A stretch of DNA of 38,074 nt from Collimonas sp. OK307 (GTDB lineage Bacteria; Pseudomonadota; Gammaproteobacteria; Burkholderiales; Burkholderiaceae_D), in the NCBI RefSeq assembly GCF_900113705.1, contig NZ_FOQI01000026.1, positions 1 to 38,074 on the forward strand, given 5' to 3'. Positions 1 through 8,159 of the stretch are shown piece after piece. Position 1 is the stretch's first letter. Every line of letters starts with the position of its first letter. The translations under genes and the position numbers were made by a program. The notes under the pieces were generated by a model that was given only the letters and a program-made list of their open reading frames with translations, was not told the DNA's origin and did not search any database.

Positions 1-213
1 TCGTCGGTCTGCACCAACCGCATGGACTACATCACCCGTTTCGTCCGTGAGCTGGAAGTGGGCAGCGTCAACGTCCGGGAAGTACCCGGCTATCGCCTGG
101 AGCTGACACCGTTTGGCGGCATCAAGGACTCTGGCCTGGGCTACAAGGAAGGTGTGCTGGAAGCGATGAAAAGCTTCTCCAACACCAAAACGTATTCGCT
201 GCCTTGGAACTGA
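1..213 (+). CDS. Aldehyde dehydrogenase, C-terminal fragment (probably phosphonoacetaldehyde dehydrogenase)
   Basis: The reading frame is open from the first base, so only about the last 70 residues are in the window. They carry the typical C-terminal end of NAD(P)-dependent aldehyde dehydrogenases, including the run [16 protein letters not shown], which forms part of the oligomerisation and cofactor region. The wording [14 protein letters not shown] followed by EAMKSF and a terminal TYSLPW is what I recall from PhnY-type enzymes, which oxidise phosphonoacetaldehyde to phosphonoacetate in aminoethylphosphonate breakdown. That substrate call is inference, because the catalytic Cys and most of the protein lie outside the window. 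A clear terminator follows within 50 bp, so this is the last gene of its operon. Confidence 0.7.
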   Translation, partial: SSVCTNRMDYITRFVRELEVGSVNVREVPGYRLELTPFGGIKDSGLGYKEGVLEAMKSFSNTKTYSLPWN

Positions 214-260
214 CCTGATGTCGTCTATTCCGGAAATAGGCGATTCGTAACGGTGGATGT

Positions 261-295
261 GGCGGCTTGCGTGAAACGCACGCCGCCTTTTTTTT
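261..295 (+). terminator. Rho-independent terminator after the aldehyde dehydrogenase
   Basis: A GC-rich stem (GGCGGC-TTGCG against CGCAC-GCCGCC, one mismatch, short GAAA-containing loop) is followed immediately by eight T residues. Confidence 0.85.
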
Positions 296-381
296 GATTC
301 GATGCAGCGCGCTCGTTTACCTGGTCAGCGATTGTCTGACCGTATGTGCGCTCCTGGTTCGAATTTGTCGTGGAGAACCCC

Positions 382-609
382 GTGTGTAAGCGAAGTAATA
401 ACCTTGGTGCCGAGATCGGTAGTCGAGTCGTCTTTGAAAGTGATCGCGGACCGCAGAGTGGCGTGTTAGTGAATATAGTGCGCGATGTCGGGAATGCCCA
501 ACCGTTCGCAATCGTCGCGGTTGACCATCCACCTCCTGGTGTCCTGGCGTCAGTACCTGTTAGCGATCTTCAATCGTTTGATATCAAGATTTCAGCAGTC
601 GGCATGTAA
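382..609 (+). CDS. Small protein of unknown function
   Basis: I do not recognise this protein. The frame is open from a GTG at 346. The GTG at 382 is preceded by GGAG at 372-375 with 6 nt spacing and is the better start, giving 75 residues. The product has no signal peptide or membrane segment. The central stretch (GSRVVFESDRGPQSGVLVNI, then AIVAVDHPPPGVLASVPVSDL) alternates hydrophobic and polar residues and looks like a small beta-barrel, but no family is assigned. It stands alone between two terminator or hairpin structures. The antisense frame over the same bases looks like a shadow. Confidence 0.4.
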   Translation: MCKRSNNLGAEIGSRVVFESDRGPQSGVLVNIVRDVGNAQPFAIVAVDHPPPGVLASVPVSDLQSFDIKISAVGM

Positions 610-662
610 ACATTTCCGGATATCCGCATTCGTTTGATGAAGCAGGGCGTTTGATTTTTTTG

Positions 663-720
663 GACGGGGTCCCACCCCGTCATTTAAATCCGTTGGCATT
701 CATGGCAGGTGGGACCTGCC
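663..720 (+). promoter_or_regulatory. Paired hairpins in the alanine dehydrogenase leader
   Basis: Two perfect hairpins lie upstream of ald. The first has an 8-bp stem at 663-670/674-681 (GACGGGGT and ACCCCGTC) with loop CCC. The second has a 7-bp stem at 704-710/714-720 (GGCAGGT and ACCTGCC) with loop GGG. The core of the first (GGTCCCACC) is the exact reverse complement of the core of the second (GGTGGGACC), so the two can also pair with each other. Neither is followed by a U-tract, so a simple terminator is not supported. Function is inference. Confidence 0.5.
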
Positions 721-750
721 TTACATAAATCGAAAAATTGGAGACTTATC

Positions 751-1866
751 ATGTTAATAGGCGTTCCGAAGGAAATTAAGAATCATGAATACCGGGTAGG
801 CTTGACACCGGCGTCAGTGCGCGAACTGACTCTACGCGGCCACCAGGTGATAGTGCAAACAAACGCTGGCGCCGAGATCGGCTTATCCGATGCGCAGTAC
901 ACGGCAGCCGGCGCCACCTTGATCGCCACGGCCAAGGAAATTTTTGCGCGCGCCGACATGATCGTCAAGGTCAAGGAACCGCAACCCGGCGAGTGCGCAA
1001 TGCTGCGCAAAGGGCAGATTCTCTATACCTATCTGCACCTGGCGCCCGATCCTGAGCAGACTGCCGCCCTGATCGCATCAGGCGCAATCTGCATAGCTTA
1101 TGAAACCATTACCGGCGCAGGCGGCGGTTTACCCTTGCTCGCGCCGATGAGTGAAGTGGCAGGCCGCATGTCGATCCAGGCCGGCGCGGCCCATATGGAA
1201 AAATCAAAAGGTGGCATGGGACTGCTGTTGGGTGGCGTGCCGGGTGTCGCTGCAGCGCATGTCGTCGTCATCGGCGCCGGCGTTGTAGGCACCAACGCCT
1301 TGCAGATGGCGGCAGGCTCAGGTGCCCGGGTGACCGTATTGGACAAGAATATCGACCGCTTGCGGCAACTCGACCTGGTCTATGGAAACCGGATTACTAC
1401 GCTCTATTCGAATGCGCAGTCGATTGAAGACGCAGTCCTGAGCGCGGACCTGGTCATTGGCGGCGTCCTGGTGCCGGGCGCTGCAGCACCGAAACTGGTT
1501 ACACGCAGCATGATCTCGCGTATGAAGCAGGGCGCGGTGGTGGTTGACGTCGCCATCGACCAGGGCGGCTGTTTTGAAACATCGCATGCGACGACCCACG
1601 CAGAACCGACGTTTGTGGTCGACGGCGTCGTTCACTACTGCGTGGCGAACATGCCAGGCGCGGTTGCCCGTACCTCCACGTTTGCCCTCAACAACGCCAC
1701 CATCGGCCATGCCGTCGCCCTGGCCGAAAAGGGCTGGCAACGGGCCATGCGCGACGATGCACATTTGAGGAACGGGCTGAATGTTTGTCTCGGCAAGCTT
1801 ACCTATGAGGCAGTCGCGAAAGCACTGGGCTATGAGTATGTCTCACCTGAGTCCTTGCTCGGATAA
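751..1866 (+). CDS. ald: Alanine dehydrogenase
   Basis: The protein catalyses reversible NAD-dependent deamination of L-alanine to pyruvate and ammonia in the cytoplasm. It has 371 residues, the usual length for the family. It starts at ATG 751 with GGAG at 740-743; an upstream in-frame start would lack the conserved N-terminus MLIGVPKEIKNHEYRVGLTP. The substrate-binding region VKVKEPQPGE and the catalytic His region YTYLHLAPD are present. The Rossmann motif lies in VVVIGAGVVGTNALQMAAG, and the conserved Asp is in VVDVAIDQGGCFE. It stands as a single gene ending at a strong bidirectional terminator. No Lrp/AldR regulator is adjacent. The leader contains the two hairpins at 663-720. Confidence 0.95.
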   Translation: MLIGVPKEIKNHEYRVGLTPASVRELTLRGHQVIVQTNAGAEIGLSDAQYTAAGATLIATAKEIFARADMIVKVKEPQPGECAMLRKGQILYTYLHLAPDPEQTAALIASGAICIAYETITGAGGGLPLLAPMSEVAGRMSIQAGAAHMEKSKGGMGLLLGGVPGVAAAHVVVIGAGVVGTNALQMAAGSGARVTVLDKNIDRLRQLDLVYGNRITTLYSNAQSIEDAVLSADLVIGGVLVPGAAAPKLVTRSMISRMKQGAVVVDVAIDQGGCFETSHATTHAEPTFVVDGVVHYCVANMPGAVARTSTFALNNATIGHAVALAEKGWQRAMRDDAHLRNGLNVCLGKLTYEAVAKALGYEYVSPESLLG

Positions 1867-1887
1867 GCTTCAGGCGGATTGGTGAAA

Positions 1888-1925
1888 AAGTGAGCAGTAT
1901 CTTCCTGAGAAGATACTGCTCATTT
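1888..1925. terminator. Bidirectional terminator between ald and the LacI-type regulator
   Basis: A perfect 13-bp inverted repeat at 1892-1904/1909-1921 has loop CTGA and is flanked by A-residues on the left and T-residues on the right. It therefore works as a terminator for both convergent genes. Confidence 0.85.
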
Positions 1926-1940
1926 CCGTTCCGGTTTGCG

Positions 1941-2990
1941 CTATGTACTTTCACGCACGGCCAGCTGGAAGCCGAGATCGAGGCGGCCTTTTTCTATGGT
2001 CTCGCCTTTAAGCTGGCGTATCAGCAGCTCCGCCGCCTTGTAACCGATATCGTAGCGCGGTGTGACAATCGTGGTGATCGACGGCGTCGCGCAGGCGGCC
2101 CAGGACAAATCGTTGAAGCCGGCGATTGCCATCTGCTGCGGCACCTTGATGCCGCGCCGCTGGCATTCGAATAGCGCGCCCAGCGCCAGATCGTCGTTGC
2201 AGCAAAAGACGGCATCGCAATCCGGATTCAATTCGAGGATCCTGCTCAGTAGCTGCGCGCCCATGTCGACCGTGGTCGGGGTCGACAGCAACGCTTCCAC
2301 ATCCGGATCCAGTCCTGCTTCCGCCAAGCCCTTGCGGAATCCCTCGCGGCGCTTCATCATACGCGGATCGAGCTGCGCCGCCAGGAACGCCGGACGGCGA
2401 TAACCGCGCTCGATCAAATGCCGGGCCACTGCATAGCCGGCCTTGGTCTGCGAAAAGCCGACGGTCATTTCGCTGTTGCTCTTGCCGAGATCGAACATGC
2501 GCACTGCAGGGATATTGCTGGAGGCCAGTTGTTGCCGCAGGATTTCGTGCTGGCCCACGCTGGATAGCAGGAAGCCATCCGGGGCGTGTGCCATGTAGGT
2601 AGAGATCAACTGGGCTTCCTTGGCTTTCGAATACCCGGTCTCGCCGATCAGGAACTGATAACCCGCTTGCGACAGGTAGTCGCGGATACCGCTCAAGGTC
2701 TCAATGAATACAGCATTGGTCAGTGACGGCACCAGCACGCCGATCACTTGGGAGCGCGCCGAGGCCAATGTGCTGGCCGCCTGACTGGGGACATAGCCGA
2801 GTTCCTTGATCGCAGCGGCGATCCGGTCGCGCGCTTTCTGCTGAACCAGTTGCGGTGTTTTCAGTGCGCGCGAGACAGTCATCGCGCTGACTTTGGCATG
2901 CTGCGCCACGTCGATTATGGTGGCACGGCCTGTGGTACGGCTACCTTTGACTGGTTTGATTGCGGGTTTTGCGACAACGGGCTTACTCAT
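1941..2990 (-). CDS. gntR: LacI-family gluconate-utilisation repressor (GntR type)
   Basis: A 349-residue LacI/GalR-family repressor. The helix-turn-helix and hinge are at about residues 23-80 (ATIIDVAQHAKVSAMTVSRAL, then LGYVPSQAASTLAS), after a 20-residue basic N-terminal extension. The periplasmic-binding-protein-like effector domain follows (IGVLVPSLTNAVF onwards). The gene is divergent from the gluconate permease and kinase genes. The intergenic region contains an ATGTTA-4 nt-TAACAT palindrome of the kind bound by E. coli GntR, so the assignment to gluconate or 6-phosphogluconate control rests on family, context and operator. The name follows the enterobacterial LacI-family GntR, not the GntR/FadR family. 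The start codon lacks a strong Shine-Dalgarno sequence. Confidence 0.85.
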   Translation of the reverse strand: MSKPVVAKPAIKPVKGSRTTGRATIIDVAQHAKVSAMTVSRALKTPQLVQQKARDRIAAAIKELGYVPSQAASTLASARSQVIGVLVPSLTNAVFIETLSGIRDYLSQAGYQFLIGETGYSKAKEAQLISTYMAHAPDGFLLSSVGQHEILRQQLASSNIPAVRMFDLGKSNSEMTVGFSQTKAGYAVARHLIERGYRRPAFLAAQLDPRMMKRREGFRKGLAEAGLDPDVEALLSTPTTVDMGAQLLSRILELNPDCDAVFCCNDDLALGALFECQRRGIKVPQQMAIAGFNDLSWAACATPSITTIVTPRYDIGYKAAELLIRQLKGETIEKGRLDLGFQLAVREST

Positions 2991-3109
2991 GTTTGGCTGA
3001 TTAGTTCAAGTTTGCCGACATCATACTCTCACCCGGCTGCGGGTAGCCGATTGGCCATCTTTGCCTGCACGAGTCGCCTGAGAACCCATCTGATATTCAT
3101 AGAAATGAT

Positions 3110-3139
3110 TTGACATATAAATTTTGGTAGCGTTATCAT
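3110..3139 (+). promoter_or_regulatory. Promoter of the gluconate/idonate operon
   Basis: A perfect -35 TTGACA at 3110-3115 is followed after 18 bp by TATCAT at 3134-3139 (5 of 6 to the -10 consensus). The main operator begins 9 bp downstream, over the expected start point. A second, weaker operator overlaps the -10. Confidence 0.7.
3124..3139. promoter_or_regulatory. Degenerate second GntR-type operator
   Basis: The 16-mer TTGGTA-GCGT-TATCAT matches the half-sites of the main operator with three mismatches. Its centre lies 25 bp from that of the main operator and it covers the -10 box. Binding is inference. Confidence 0.4.
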
Positions 3140-3148
3140 CGGCCCTCG

Positions 3149-3164
3149 ATGTTAACGCTAACAT
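3149..3164. promoter_or_regulatory. GntR-type (LacI-family) operator
   Basis: The perfect palindromic half-sites ATGTTA and TAACAT are separated by the 4 bp ACGC. This matches the enterobacterial GntR operator form as I recall it (same halves, different central 4 bp). It overlaps the expected transcription start of the operon, which suits repression. Confidence 0.8.
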
Positions 3165-3300
3165 TTATTCGGCAATACTGGCGTCGCATCATATTTTCTT
3201 AAAACACTACGCAAGATGGTGAACACGTCGGGTTGTAGCCGCCTTGCATATGTCAATGGCGATCATGCCCCGCGTGCCTGCCACCTTTGGAGACATCTTT

Positions 3301-4653
3301 ATGCTGGGCTTGAGCAACGACGCAACATTGCTGTTGAATGCATTTCTCGCGATCCTGGCGCTGATCATCATGATCACGCGCTTGCGCATCCATCCCTTCA
3401 TCGCGCTGATCATCACCTCGGGTTTCCTCGGCCTGATGTCGGGCATGCCTTTGCCCAAGATCGTCAAGTCGTTCCAGGACGGTTTCGGCGGCGTGCTGGG
3501 TTTTGTCGGCATCGTGCTTGGCCTGGGCACCATGCTCGGCAAGATGATGGCGGAGTCGGGCGGGGCCGACCAGATCGCGCAAACGCTGGTACGCGCCTTC
3601 GGCAAGGAGCGGGTGCACTGGGCGATGATGATCGGCGCCTTCCTGGTTGGCATTCCGCTGTTCTTCGAAATCGGTTTCGTGCTGCTGATCCCGCTGGTGT
3701 TTATCGTCTCCCGGCGTTCCGGCGTGCCATTGTTCAAGATCGGCATGCCGATGCTGGCCAGCCTGTCGGTGATGCACGGCCTGGTGCCTCCGCATCCGGG
3801 GCCGCTGCTGGCTATCGGCATATTCGGCGCGGATATCGGTAAGACTATTCTCTACGGCCTGATCGTCGGTTTGCCGACGGTGATCATCGCCGGTCCCATG
3901 TTCGGTGCTTTCATCTCACGGCATGTAGACGTCAAACCATCTGACGAGCTGATGGGGCAACTGGCGCGCGAACCCGAAACGAAAAACTTGCCGGGCTTCG
4001 GCATTACCCTGGTTACAGTGTTGTTGCCGGTGTTCCTGATGCTGCTGAAAACCTTTGTCGATATTGCGCTGCCAGAAGGAAACAGCCTGCGCGACTTGAT
4101 GGAATTTATCGGCAATCCTATCGTGGCATTGCTGGCGGCGCTGCTGTTGTCGATGTACACATTCGGGCTGGCACGCGGCTTCACCCGTCAGCAGGTCTTG
4201 AAATTCGTCGATCAGAGCCTGGCGCCGACCGCGGCGATTGTGTTGATCATCGGCGCCGGCGGTGGCTTCAAGCAGATGCTGGTCAACAGCGGCGTCGGTA
4301 CCGCCATCGGTGAACTGGCAGTACATGCACAGATTTCGCCTTTGCTGCTGGCCTGGTTCGTGGCCGGTGTGATCCGGGTCGCGACCGGCTCGGCGACGGT
4401 GGCGACGATTACCGGTGCGGGCATCGTGGCGCCATTGGTGGCTTTGATTCCCGGCACCAACCGTGAGTTGCTGGTGTTGGCGACCGGCGCCGGATCGCTG
4501 ATCCTGTCGCACGTCAACGATGCCGGTTTCTGGCTGGTCAAGGAGTACTTCAACATGAGCGTCGGTGAGACCTTCAAGACCTGGACCGCGATGGAAACAA
4601 TCATTTCGGTAGTCGCCATTATTTTTATCATGTTACTTAATCTTGTCGTCTGA
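3301..4653 (+). CDS. gntP: Gluconate permease, GntP family
   Basis: An integral inner-membrane gluconate:H+ symporter of 450 residues (E. coli family members are about 440-450). The start at ATG 3301 is chosen because GGAG at 3289-3292 is 8 nt upstream; in-frame ATGs at 3244 and after would add a non-hydrophobic tail. About twelve or more hydrophobic segments alternate with short loops. GntP-type runs such as HPFIALIITSGFLGL, GIPLFFEIGFVLLIPL, HGLVPPHPGPL and GSATVATITGAGI are visible. It is the first gene of the operator-controlled run and would deliver gluconate, and possibly L-idonate or 5-ketogluconate, to the enzymes encoded downstream. Confidence 0.93.
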   Translation: MLGLSNDATLLLNAFLAILALIIMITRLRIHPFIALIITSGFLGLMSGMPLPKIVKSFQDGFGGVLGFVGIVLGLGTMLGKMMAESGGADQIAQTLVRAFGKERVHWAMMIGAFLVGIPLFFEIGFVLLIPLVFIVSRRSGVPLFKIGMPMLASLSVMHGLVPPHPGPLLAIGIFGADIGKTILYGLIVGLPTVIIAGPMFGAFISRHVDVKPSDELMGQLAREPETKNLPGFGITLVTVLLPVFLMLLKTFVDIALPEGNSLRDLMEFIGNPIVALLAALLLSMYTFGLARGFTRQQVLKFVDQSLAPTAAIVLIIGAGGGFKQMLVNSGVGTAIGELAVHAQISPLLLAWFVAGVIRVATGSATVATITGAGIVAPLVALIPGTNRELLVLATGAGSLILSHVNDAGFWLVKEYFNMSVGETFKTWTAMETIISVVAIIFIMLLNLVV

Positions 4654-4709
4654 GGAACGGCTTCCGTTTGGGAGCAGTTTCTGCGAGATGACGATATACG
4701 AATCATCCT

Positions 4710-6269
4710 ATGTCAAATTTCATGCTCGGCGTCGATATCGGCACCACCAGTACCAAAACGGTTGTATTCACCCTGGAAGGGCGGGTTGTTGCCCAGCACG
4801 CGGTTGAATATCCATTGTTGTGTTCGGCGCCTGGCATGGCGGAACAAGATCCGCAGCAGATTTACCAGGCGGTACTGACTTCGATTGCCGAGGCGATCAA
4901 GACAGCTCGGGCGACACAGACAGGAAATCACCGCATCGCTCTGGTGTCCTTCAGCGCCGCGATGCATAGCGTGATCGTACTAGACAGCGACAACCGTTTG
5001 CTGACCAACAGCATCACCTGGGCCGACAATCGCGCCAGCGAGTGGTCCAAGCGTATTCGTGACGAATTCGACGGGATTCAGATCTACCGGCGCACCGGCA
5101 CGCCTATCCATCCGATGTCGCCATTGTGCAAGCTGATGTGGCTGCGTCAGGATCAGCCCGACGTATTTACCCGCGCCGCGCGTTTTGTCGGCGTCAAGGA
5201 GTATGTATTTTTCCGTTTGTTCGGGAAATGGCTGGTCGATCATTCGATTGCTTCGGCCACCGGCTTGTTCAATTTGCAAGAATTGAACTGGGATAAAGAT
5301 GCGCTGGCTTTGCTGGGTATCCGTGCCTCGCAATTGTCTGAACCGGTCCCGACCACGCACCATGTCCATGGCTTGGATGTCGCTCTTGCCGCCCGACTCG
5401 GATTGCCTGCCGATACGCCATTTGTGATCGGCGCCAACGACGGCGTGCTGTCCAACCTCGGCGTCAACGCGATTCATCCGGGGCAGGTCGCTGTCACTAT
5501 CGGCACCTCTGGCGCGATGCGCACCGTGATCGACAAACCGCTCACCGACCCGTCCGGCCGTACTTTCTGTTATGCGCTGACCGAGCGGCACTGGGTAGTC
5601 GGCGGACCGGTCAACAACGGCGGCAATATCTTCCGCTGGGTGCGCGATGAATTGGCCACGGCCGAAGCGTCTGCAGCCCGCAGCGCCGAGGTCGATCCCT
5701 ATGACGCGCTGACCCGTATCGCCGCACTGGTTCCGGCTGGTGCTGCCGGTTTGCTATTCCATCCGTTCATGGCGGGCGAGCGCGCACCGTTGTGGAATGC
5801 CGATTTGCGCGGCTCGTTCTTTGGGCTGGCGCTGCATCATGGCAAGCAGCATATGATCCGCGCCGCGCTGGAAGGCGTGATCTTCAATCTGTACAGTATC
5901 TTGCCGGCGCTGGAAGACTTGATCGGGCCGACCAAACGGATGATGGCGACCGGCGGTTTTGCCCGTTCCGCTCTGTGGCGCCAGATGATGGCCGATATTT
6001 TCAACCGCGAAGTGGTGGTGCCGGAAAGCGTCGAATCGTCTTGCCTCGGCGCTGCGGTACTGGGCTTGTATGCGTTGGGCATGGCGCCGTCGCTGGATGT
6101 GATTTCCAGCATGGTGGGTTCGACCAATCGCCATGTGCCGGTTCCCGCCAACGTCGCCGTCTACGACCGTTTGCGTCCAATCTTCATGTCGATTCCCGGC
6201 AAGTTGCAGCAGGAATACCAGGCGCTGTCCGAGTTTCAGCGCGAATGCACAGAGGTGCAAACGCCGTAA
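4710..6269 (+). CDS. gntK: Gluconokinase, FGGY family
   Basis: An FGGY carbohydrate kinase of 519 residues that phosphorylates D-gluconate to 6-phosphogluconate, feeding the Entner-Doudoroff or pentose phosphate route. The N-terminal phosphate-binding loop GVDIGTTSTKTVVF is at residues 7-20. The second-domain motifs ANDGVLSNLG, VTIGTSGAMR and GPVNNGGNIFRW are typical of the FGGY type (as in Bacillus GntK), not the small P-loop gluconokinases of enterobacteria. It lies 56 bp after gntP. No strong Shine-Dalgarno sequence is visible; the start could also be ATG 4722. Xylulokinase is the alternative family call, but the neighbours argue for gluconate. Confidence 0.88.
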   Translation: MSNFMLGVDIGTTSTKTVVFTLEGRVVAQHAVEYPLLCSAPGMAEQDPQQIYQAVLTSIAEAIKTARATQTGNHRIALVSFSAAMHSVIVLDSDNRLLTNSITWADNRASEWSKRIRDEFDGIQIYRRTGTPIHPMSPLCKLMWLRQDQPDVFTRAARFVGVKEYVFFRLFGKWLVDHSIASATGLFNLQELNWDKDALALLGIRASQLSEPVPTTHHVHGLDVALAARLGLPADTPFVIGANDGVLSNLGVNAIHPGQVAVTIGTSGAMRTVIDKPLTDPSGRTFCYALTERHWVVGGPVNNGGNIFRWVRDELATAEASAARSAEVDPYDALTRIAALVPAGAAGLLFHPFMAGERAPLWNADLRGSFFGLALHHGKQHMIRAALEGVIFNLYSILPALEDLIGPTKRMMATGGFARSALWRQMMADIFNREVVVPESVESSCLGAAVLGLYALGMAPSLDVISSMVGSTNRHVPVPANVAVYDRLRPIFMSIPGKLQQEYQALSEFQRECTEVQTP

Positions 6270-6321
6270 TGACTGGGGCCAGAATAACCGCGACATCCAC
6301 GACATCCCTCAAGGAGGCAAA

Positions 6322-7107
6322 ATGACAGCAACATTACCCGCAGGTTTGCAAAGCTTTTCATTATCCGGCAGGCTCGCGCTGATCACCGGCTCCAGCGGCG
6401 GCATCGGCCTCGCGCTGGCACGCGGGCTGGCTGCCGCCGGCGCCTCCATCGTGCTCAATGGCCGCGATGCGGACAAGCTGGCGCGCGTCGCGACGCAGTT
6501 GCGCGCCGAAGGCTGCACGATTCATGAAGCCTGTTTCGATGTCACATCGTCGGCTTCGGTAGAGGCTGCGGTGGCAAAAATAGAAGCGGAAATCGGCGCC
6601 ATCGATATCCTGTTCAATAATGCCGGGATCCAGCGCCGCGCACCGTTGGAAGAGTTCAAGGAAAGCGACTGGCACGAACTGATCCAAACTAATCTCAACA
6701 GCGTATTCTTTGTCGCCAAGGCTGTCGCGCAACGCATGATTCCACGCGGCCGCGGCAAGATCGTCAATATCTGTTCGGTGCAGAGCGAGCTGGGACGTCC
6801 CAACATCGCTCCTTACACAGCCACCAAAGGCGCCGTGAAAATGTTCACCAAAGGGATGGCGATCGACTGGGGTAAATACGGTTTGCAGGTCAACGGCCTG
6901 GGGCCGGGCTATTTCAAGACTGAAATGAACGCGGCATTGGTCGCCGACCAGAAATTTACCGAATGGCTGGTCGGACGTACACCGTCACGCTGCTGGGGCG
7001 ATGTGGAAGATCTGGTCGGCGCCGCGGTGTTCTTGTCCAGCGATGCATCGAAGTTCGTCAACGGTCATATCCTGTATGTCGATGGCGGCGTCACGGCTAC
7101 TTTATAA
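6322..7107 (+). CDS. idnO: Gluconate 5-dehydrogenase / 5-keto-D-gluconate reductase (SDR)
   Basis: A classical short-chain dehydrogenase of 261 residues. The start at ATG 6322 follows a full AAGGAGG at 6311-6317. The cofactor motif TGSSGGIG is at residues 22-29 and NNAG at 99-102. The catalytic Ser152, Tyr165 and Lys169 (YTATK) are in place, and the C-terminus ends in the usual LYVDGGVTATL. In this setting it would reduce 5-ketogluconate to D-gluconate, the substrate of the kinase encoded just upstream. Assignment within the large SDR family rests on the IdnD-like and gluconokinase neighbours. Confidence 0.87.
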   Translation: MTATLPAGLQSFSLSGRLALITGSSGGIGLALARGLAAAGASIVLNGRDADKLARVATQLRAEGCTIHEACFDVTSSASVEAAVAKIEAEIGAIDILFNNAGIQRRAPLEEFKESDWHELIQTNLNSVFFVAKAVAQRMIPRGRGKIVNICSVQSELGRPNIAPYTATKGAVKMFTKGMAIDWGKYGLQVNGLGPGYFKTEMNAALVADQKFTEWLVGRTPSRCWGDVEDLVGAAVFLSSDASKFVNGHILYVDGGVTATL

Positions 7108-7120
7108 GAAGGGCATTATC

Positions 7121-8158
7121 ATGCAACAAGGAATTGTGATTCATGCACCGCAGGACTTGCGCATACAGGAACTGGAAACCGGCGAACTGCAGCCTGGTCA
7201 GTTGAAAGTCAAGATCAAGGCTGGCGGGATTTGCGGCTCCGACCTGCACTATTATCGCCACGGCGGTTTCGGCACGGTGCGGATCAAGGAGCCGATGGTG
7301 CTGGGACATGAGGTGTCGGGCGTGGTCGCCGAGACGGGTTCGGCGATCAATGACATTGCGCCGGGTACGCGCATTTCAGTCAGTCCCAGCCTGCCTTGCG
7401 GCCGGTGCAAGTACTGCCAGGAAGGCAAACAGAACCATTGTCTCGACATGCGGTTTTACGGCAGCGCGATGCGCACGCCGCACGTGCAGGGCGCCTTCCG
7501 TCAGGAGATTGTGATCGAGCGTTCACAAGCACATATCGTTACCGACAATGTAAGTGACGGCGAAGCCGCGATGGCCGAGCCGTTAGCGGTAGCTCTGCAC
7601 GCAGTACGCCGCGCCGGTTCACTGCTCGGCAAGCGCGTACTGGTCACCGGTTGCGGCCCGATCGGCGCCTTGACCGTGATTGCCGCGCGCCGTGCCGGCG
7701 CGGTGCAGATTGTTGTGACCGATGTCGCCCGGATGCCTTTGGAAGCCGCACTCAAAGTCGGCGCCGACCAAGCCATCGATGTCGGACAACAACCGGATGC
7801 GCTGGCAGCCTTCACCAAAGACAAAGGCAGTTTCGACGTATTGTTCGAGGTCAGCGGCAACGAGCAAGCTTTGCGCGGCGCGCTTGATGCCTTGCGTCCA
7901 GGTGCGGTCATCGTGCAGGTCGGTCTCGGCGGCGATATCAATTTTCCCGCCAACCTGCTGGTCGGCAAGGAATTGGAATGGCGCGGCGCTTTCCGTTTCC
8001 ACGAAGAATTCGCGCTTGCAGTTGAATTAATGAATAAGGGCTTGGTCGATGTGAAACCGCTGATTTCCGCCACCTATCCATTTGCGCAATCGGTGGAAGC
8101 TTTCGAGATTGCCGGCGACCGCTCCAAGATGATGAAAGTTCAGCTAAGCTTCAGCTGA
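7121..8158 (+). CDS. idnD: L-idonate 5-dehydrogenase, zinc-dependent MDR family
   Basis: A medium-chain zinc dehydrogenase of 345 residues (E. coli IdnD is 343) that oxidises L-idonate to 5-ketogluconate. The likely catalytic zinc ligands are Cys38 (GGICGSDLHYY) and His63-Glu64 (LGHE). The structural zinc is held by Cys93, Cys96, Cys99 and Cys107. The nucleotide-binding run VTGCGPIGALTVIAARRAG follows. It starts 13 bp after idnO, with GAAGGG upstream of ATG 7121. With idnO and gntK it completes the path L-idonate to 5-ketogluconate to gluconate to 6-phosphogluconate. A sorbitol dehydrogenase-like specificity is the main alternative. Confidence 0.87.
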   Translation: MQQGIVIHAPQDLRIQELETGELQPGQLKVKIKAGGICGSDLHYYRHGGFGTVRIKEPMVLGHEVSGVVAETGSAINDIAPGTRISVSPSLPCGRCKYCQEGKQNHCLDMRFYGSAMRTPHVQGAFRQEIVIERSQAHIVTDNVSDGEAAMAEPLAVALHAVRRAGSLLGKRVLVTGCGPIGALTVIAARRAGAVQIVVTDVARMPLEAALKVGADQAIDVGQQPDALAAFTKDKGSFDVLFEVSGNEQALRGALDALRPGAVIVQVGLGGDINFPANLLVGKELEWRGAFRFHEEFALAVELMNKGLVDVKPLISATYPFAQSVEAFEIAGDRSKMMKVQLSFS

Positions 8159-8159
8159 T

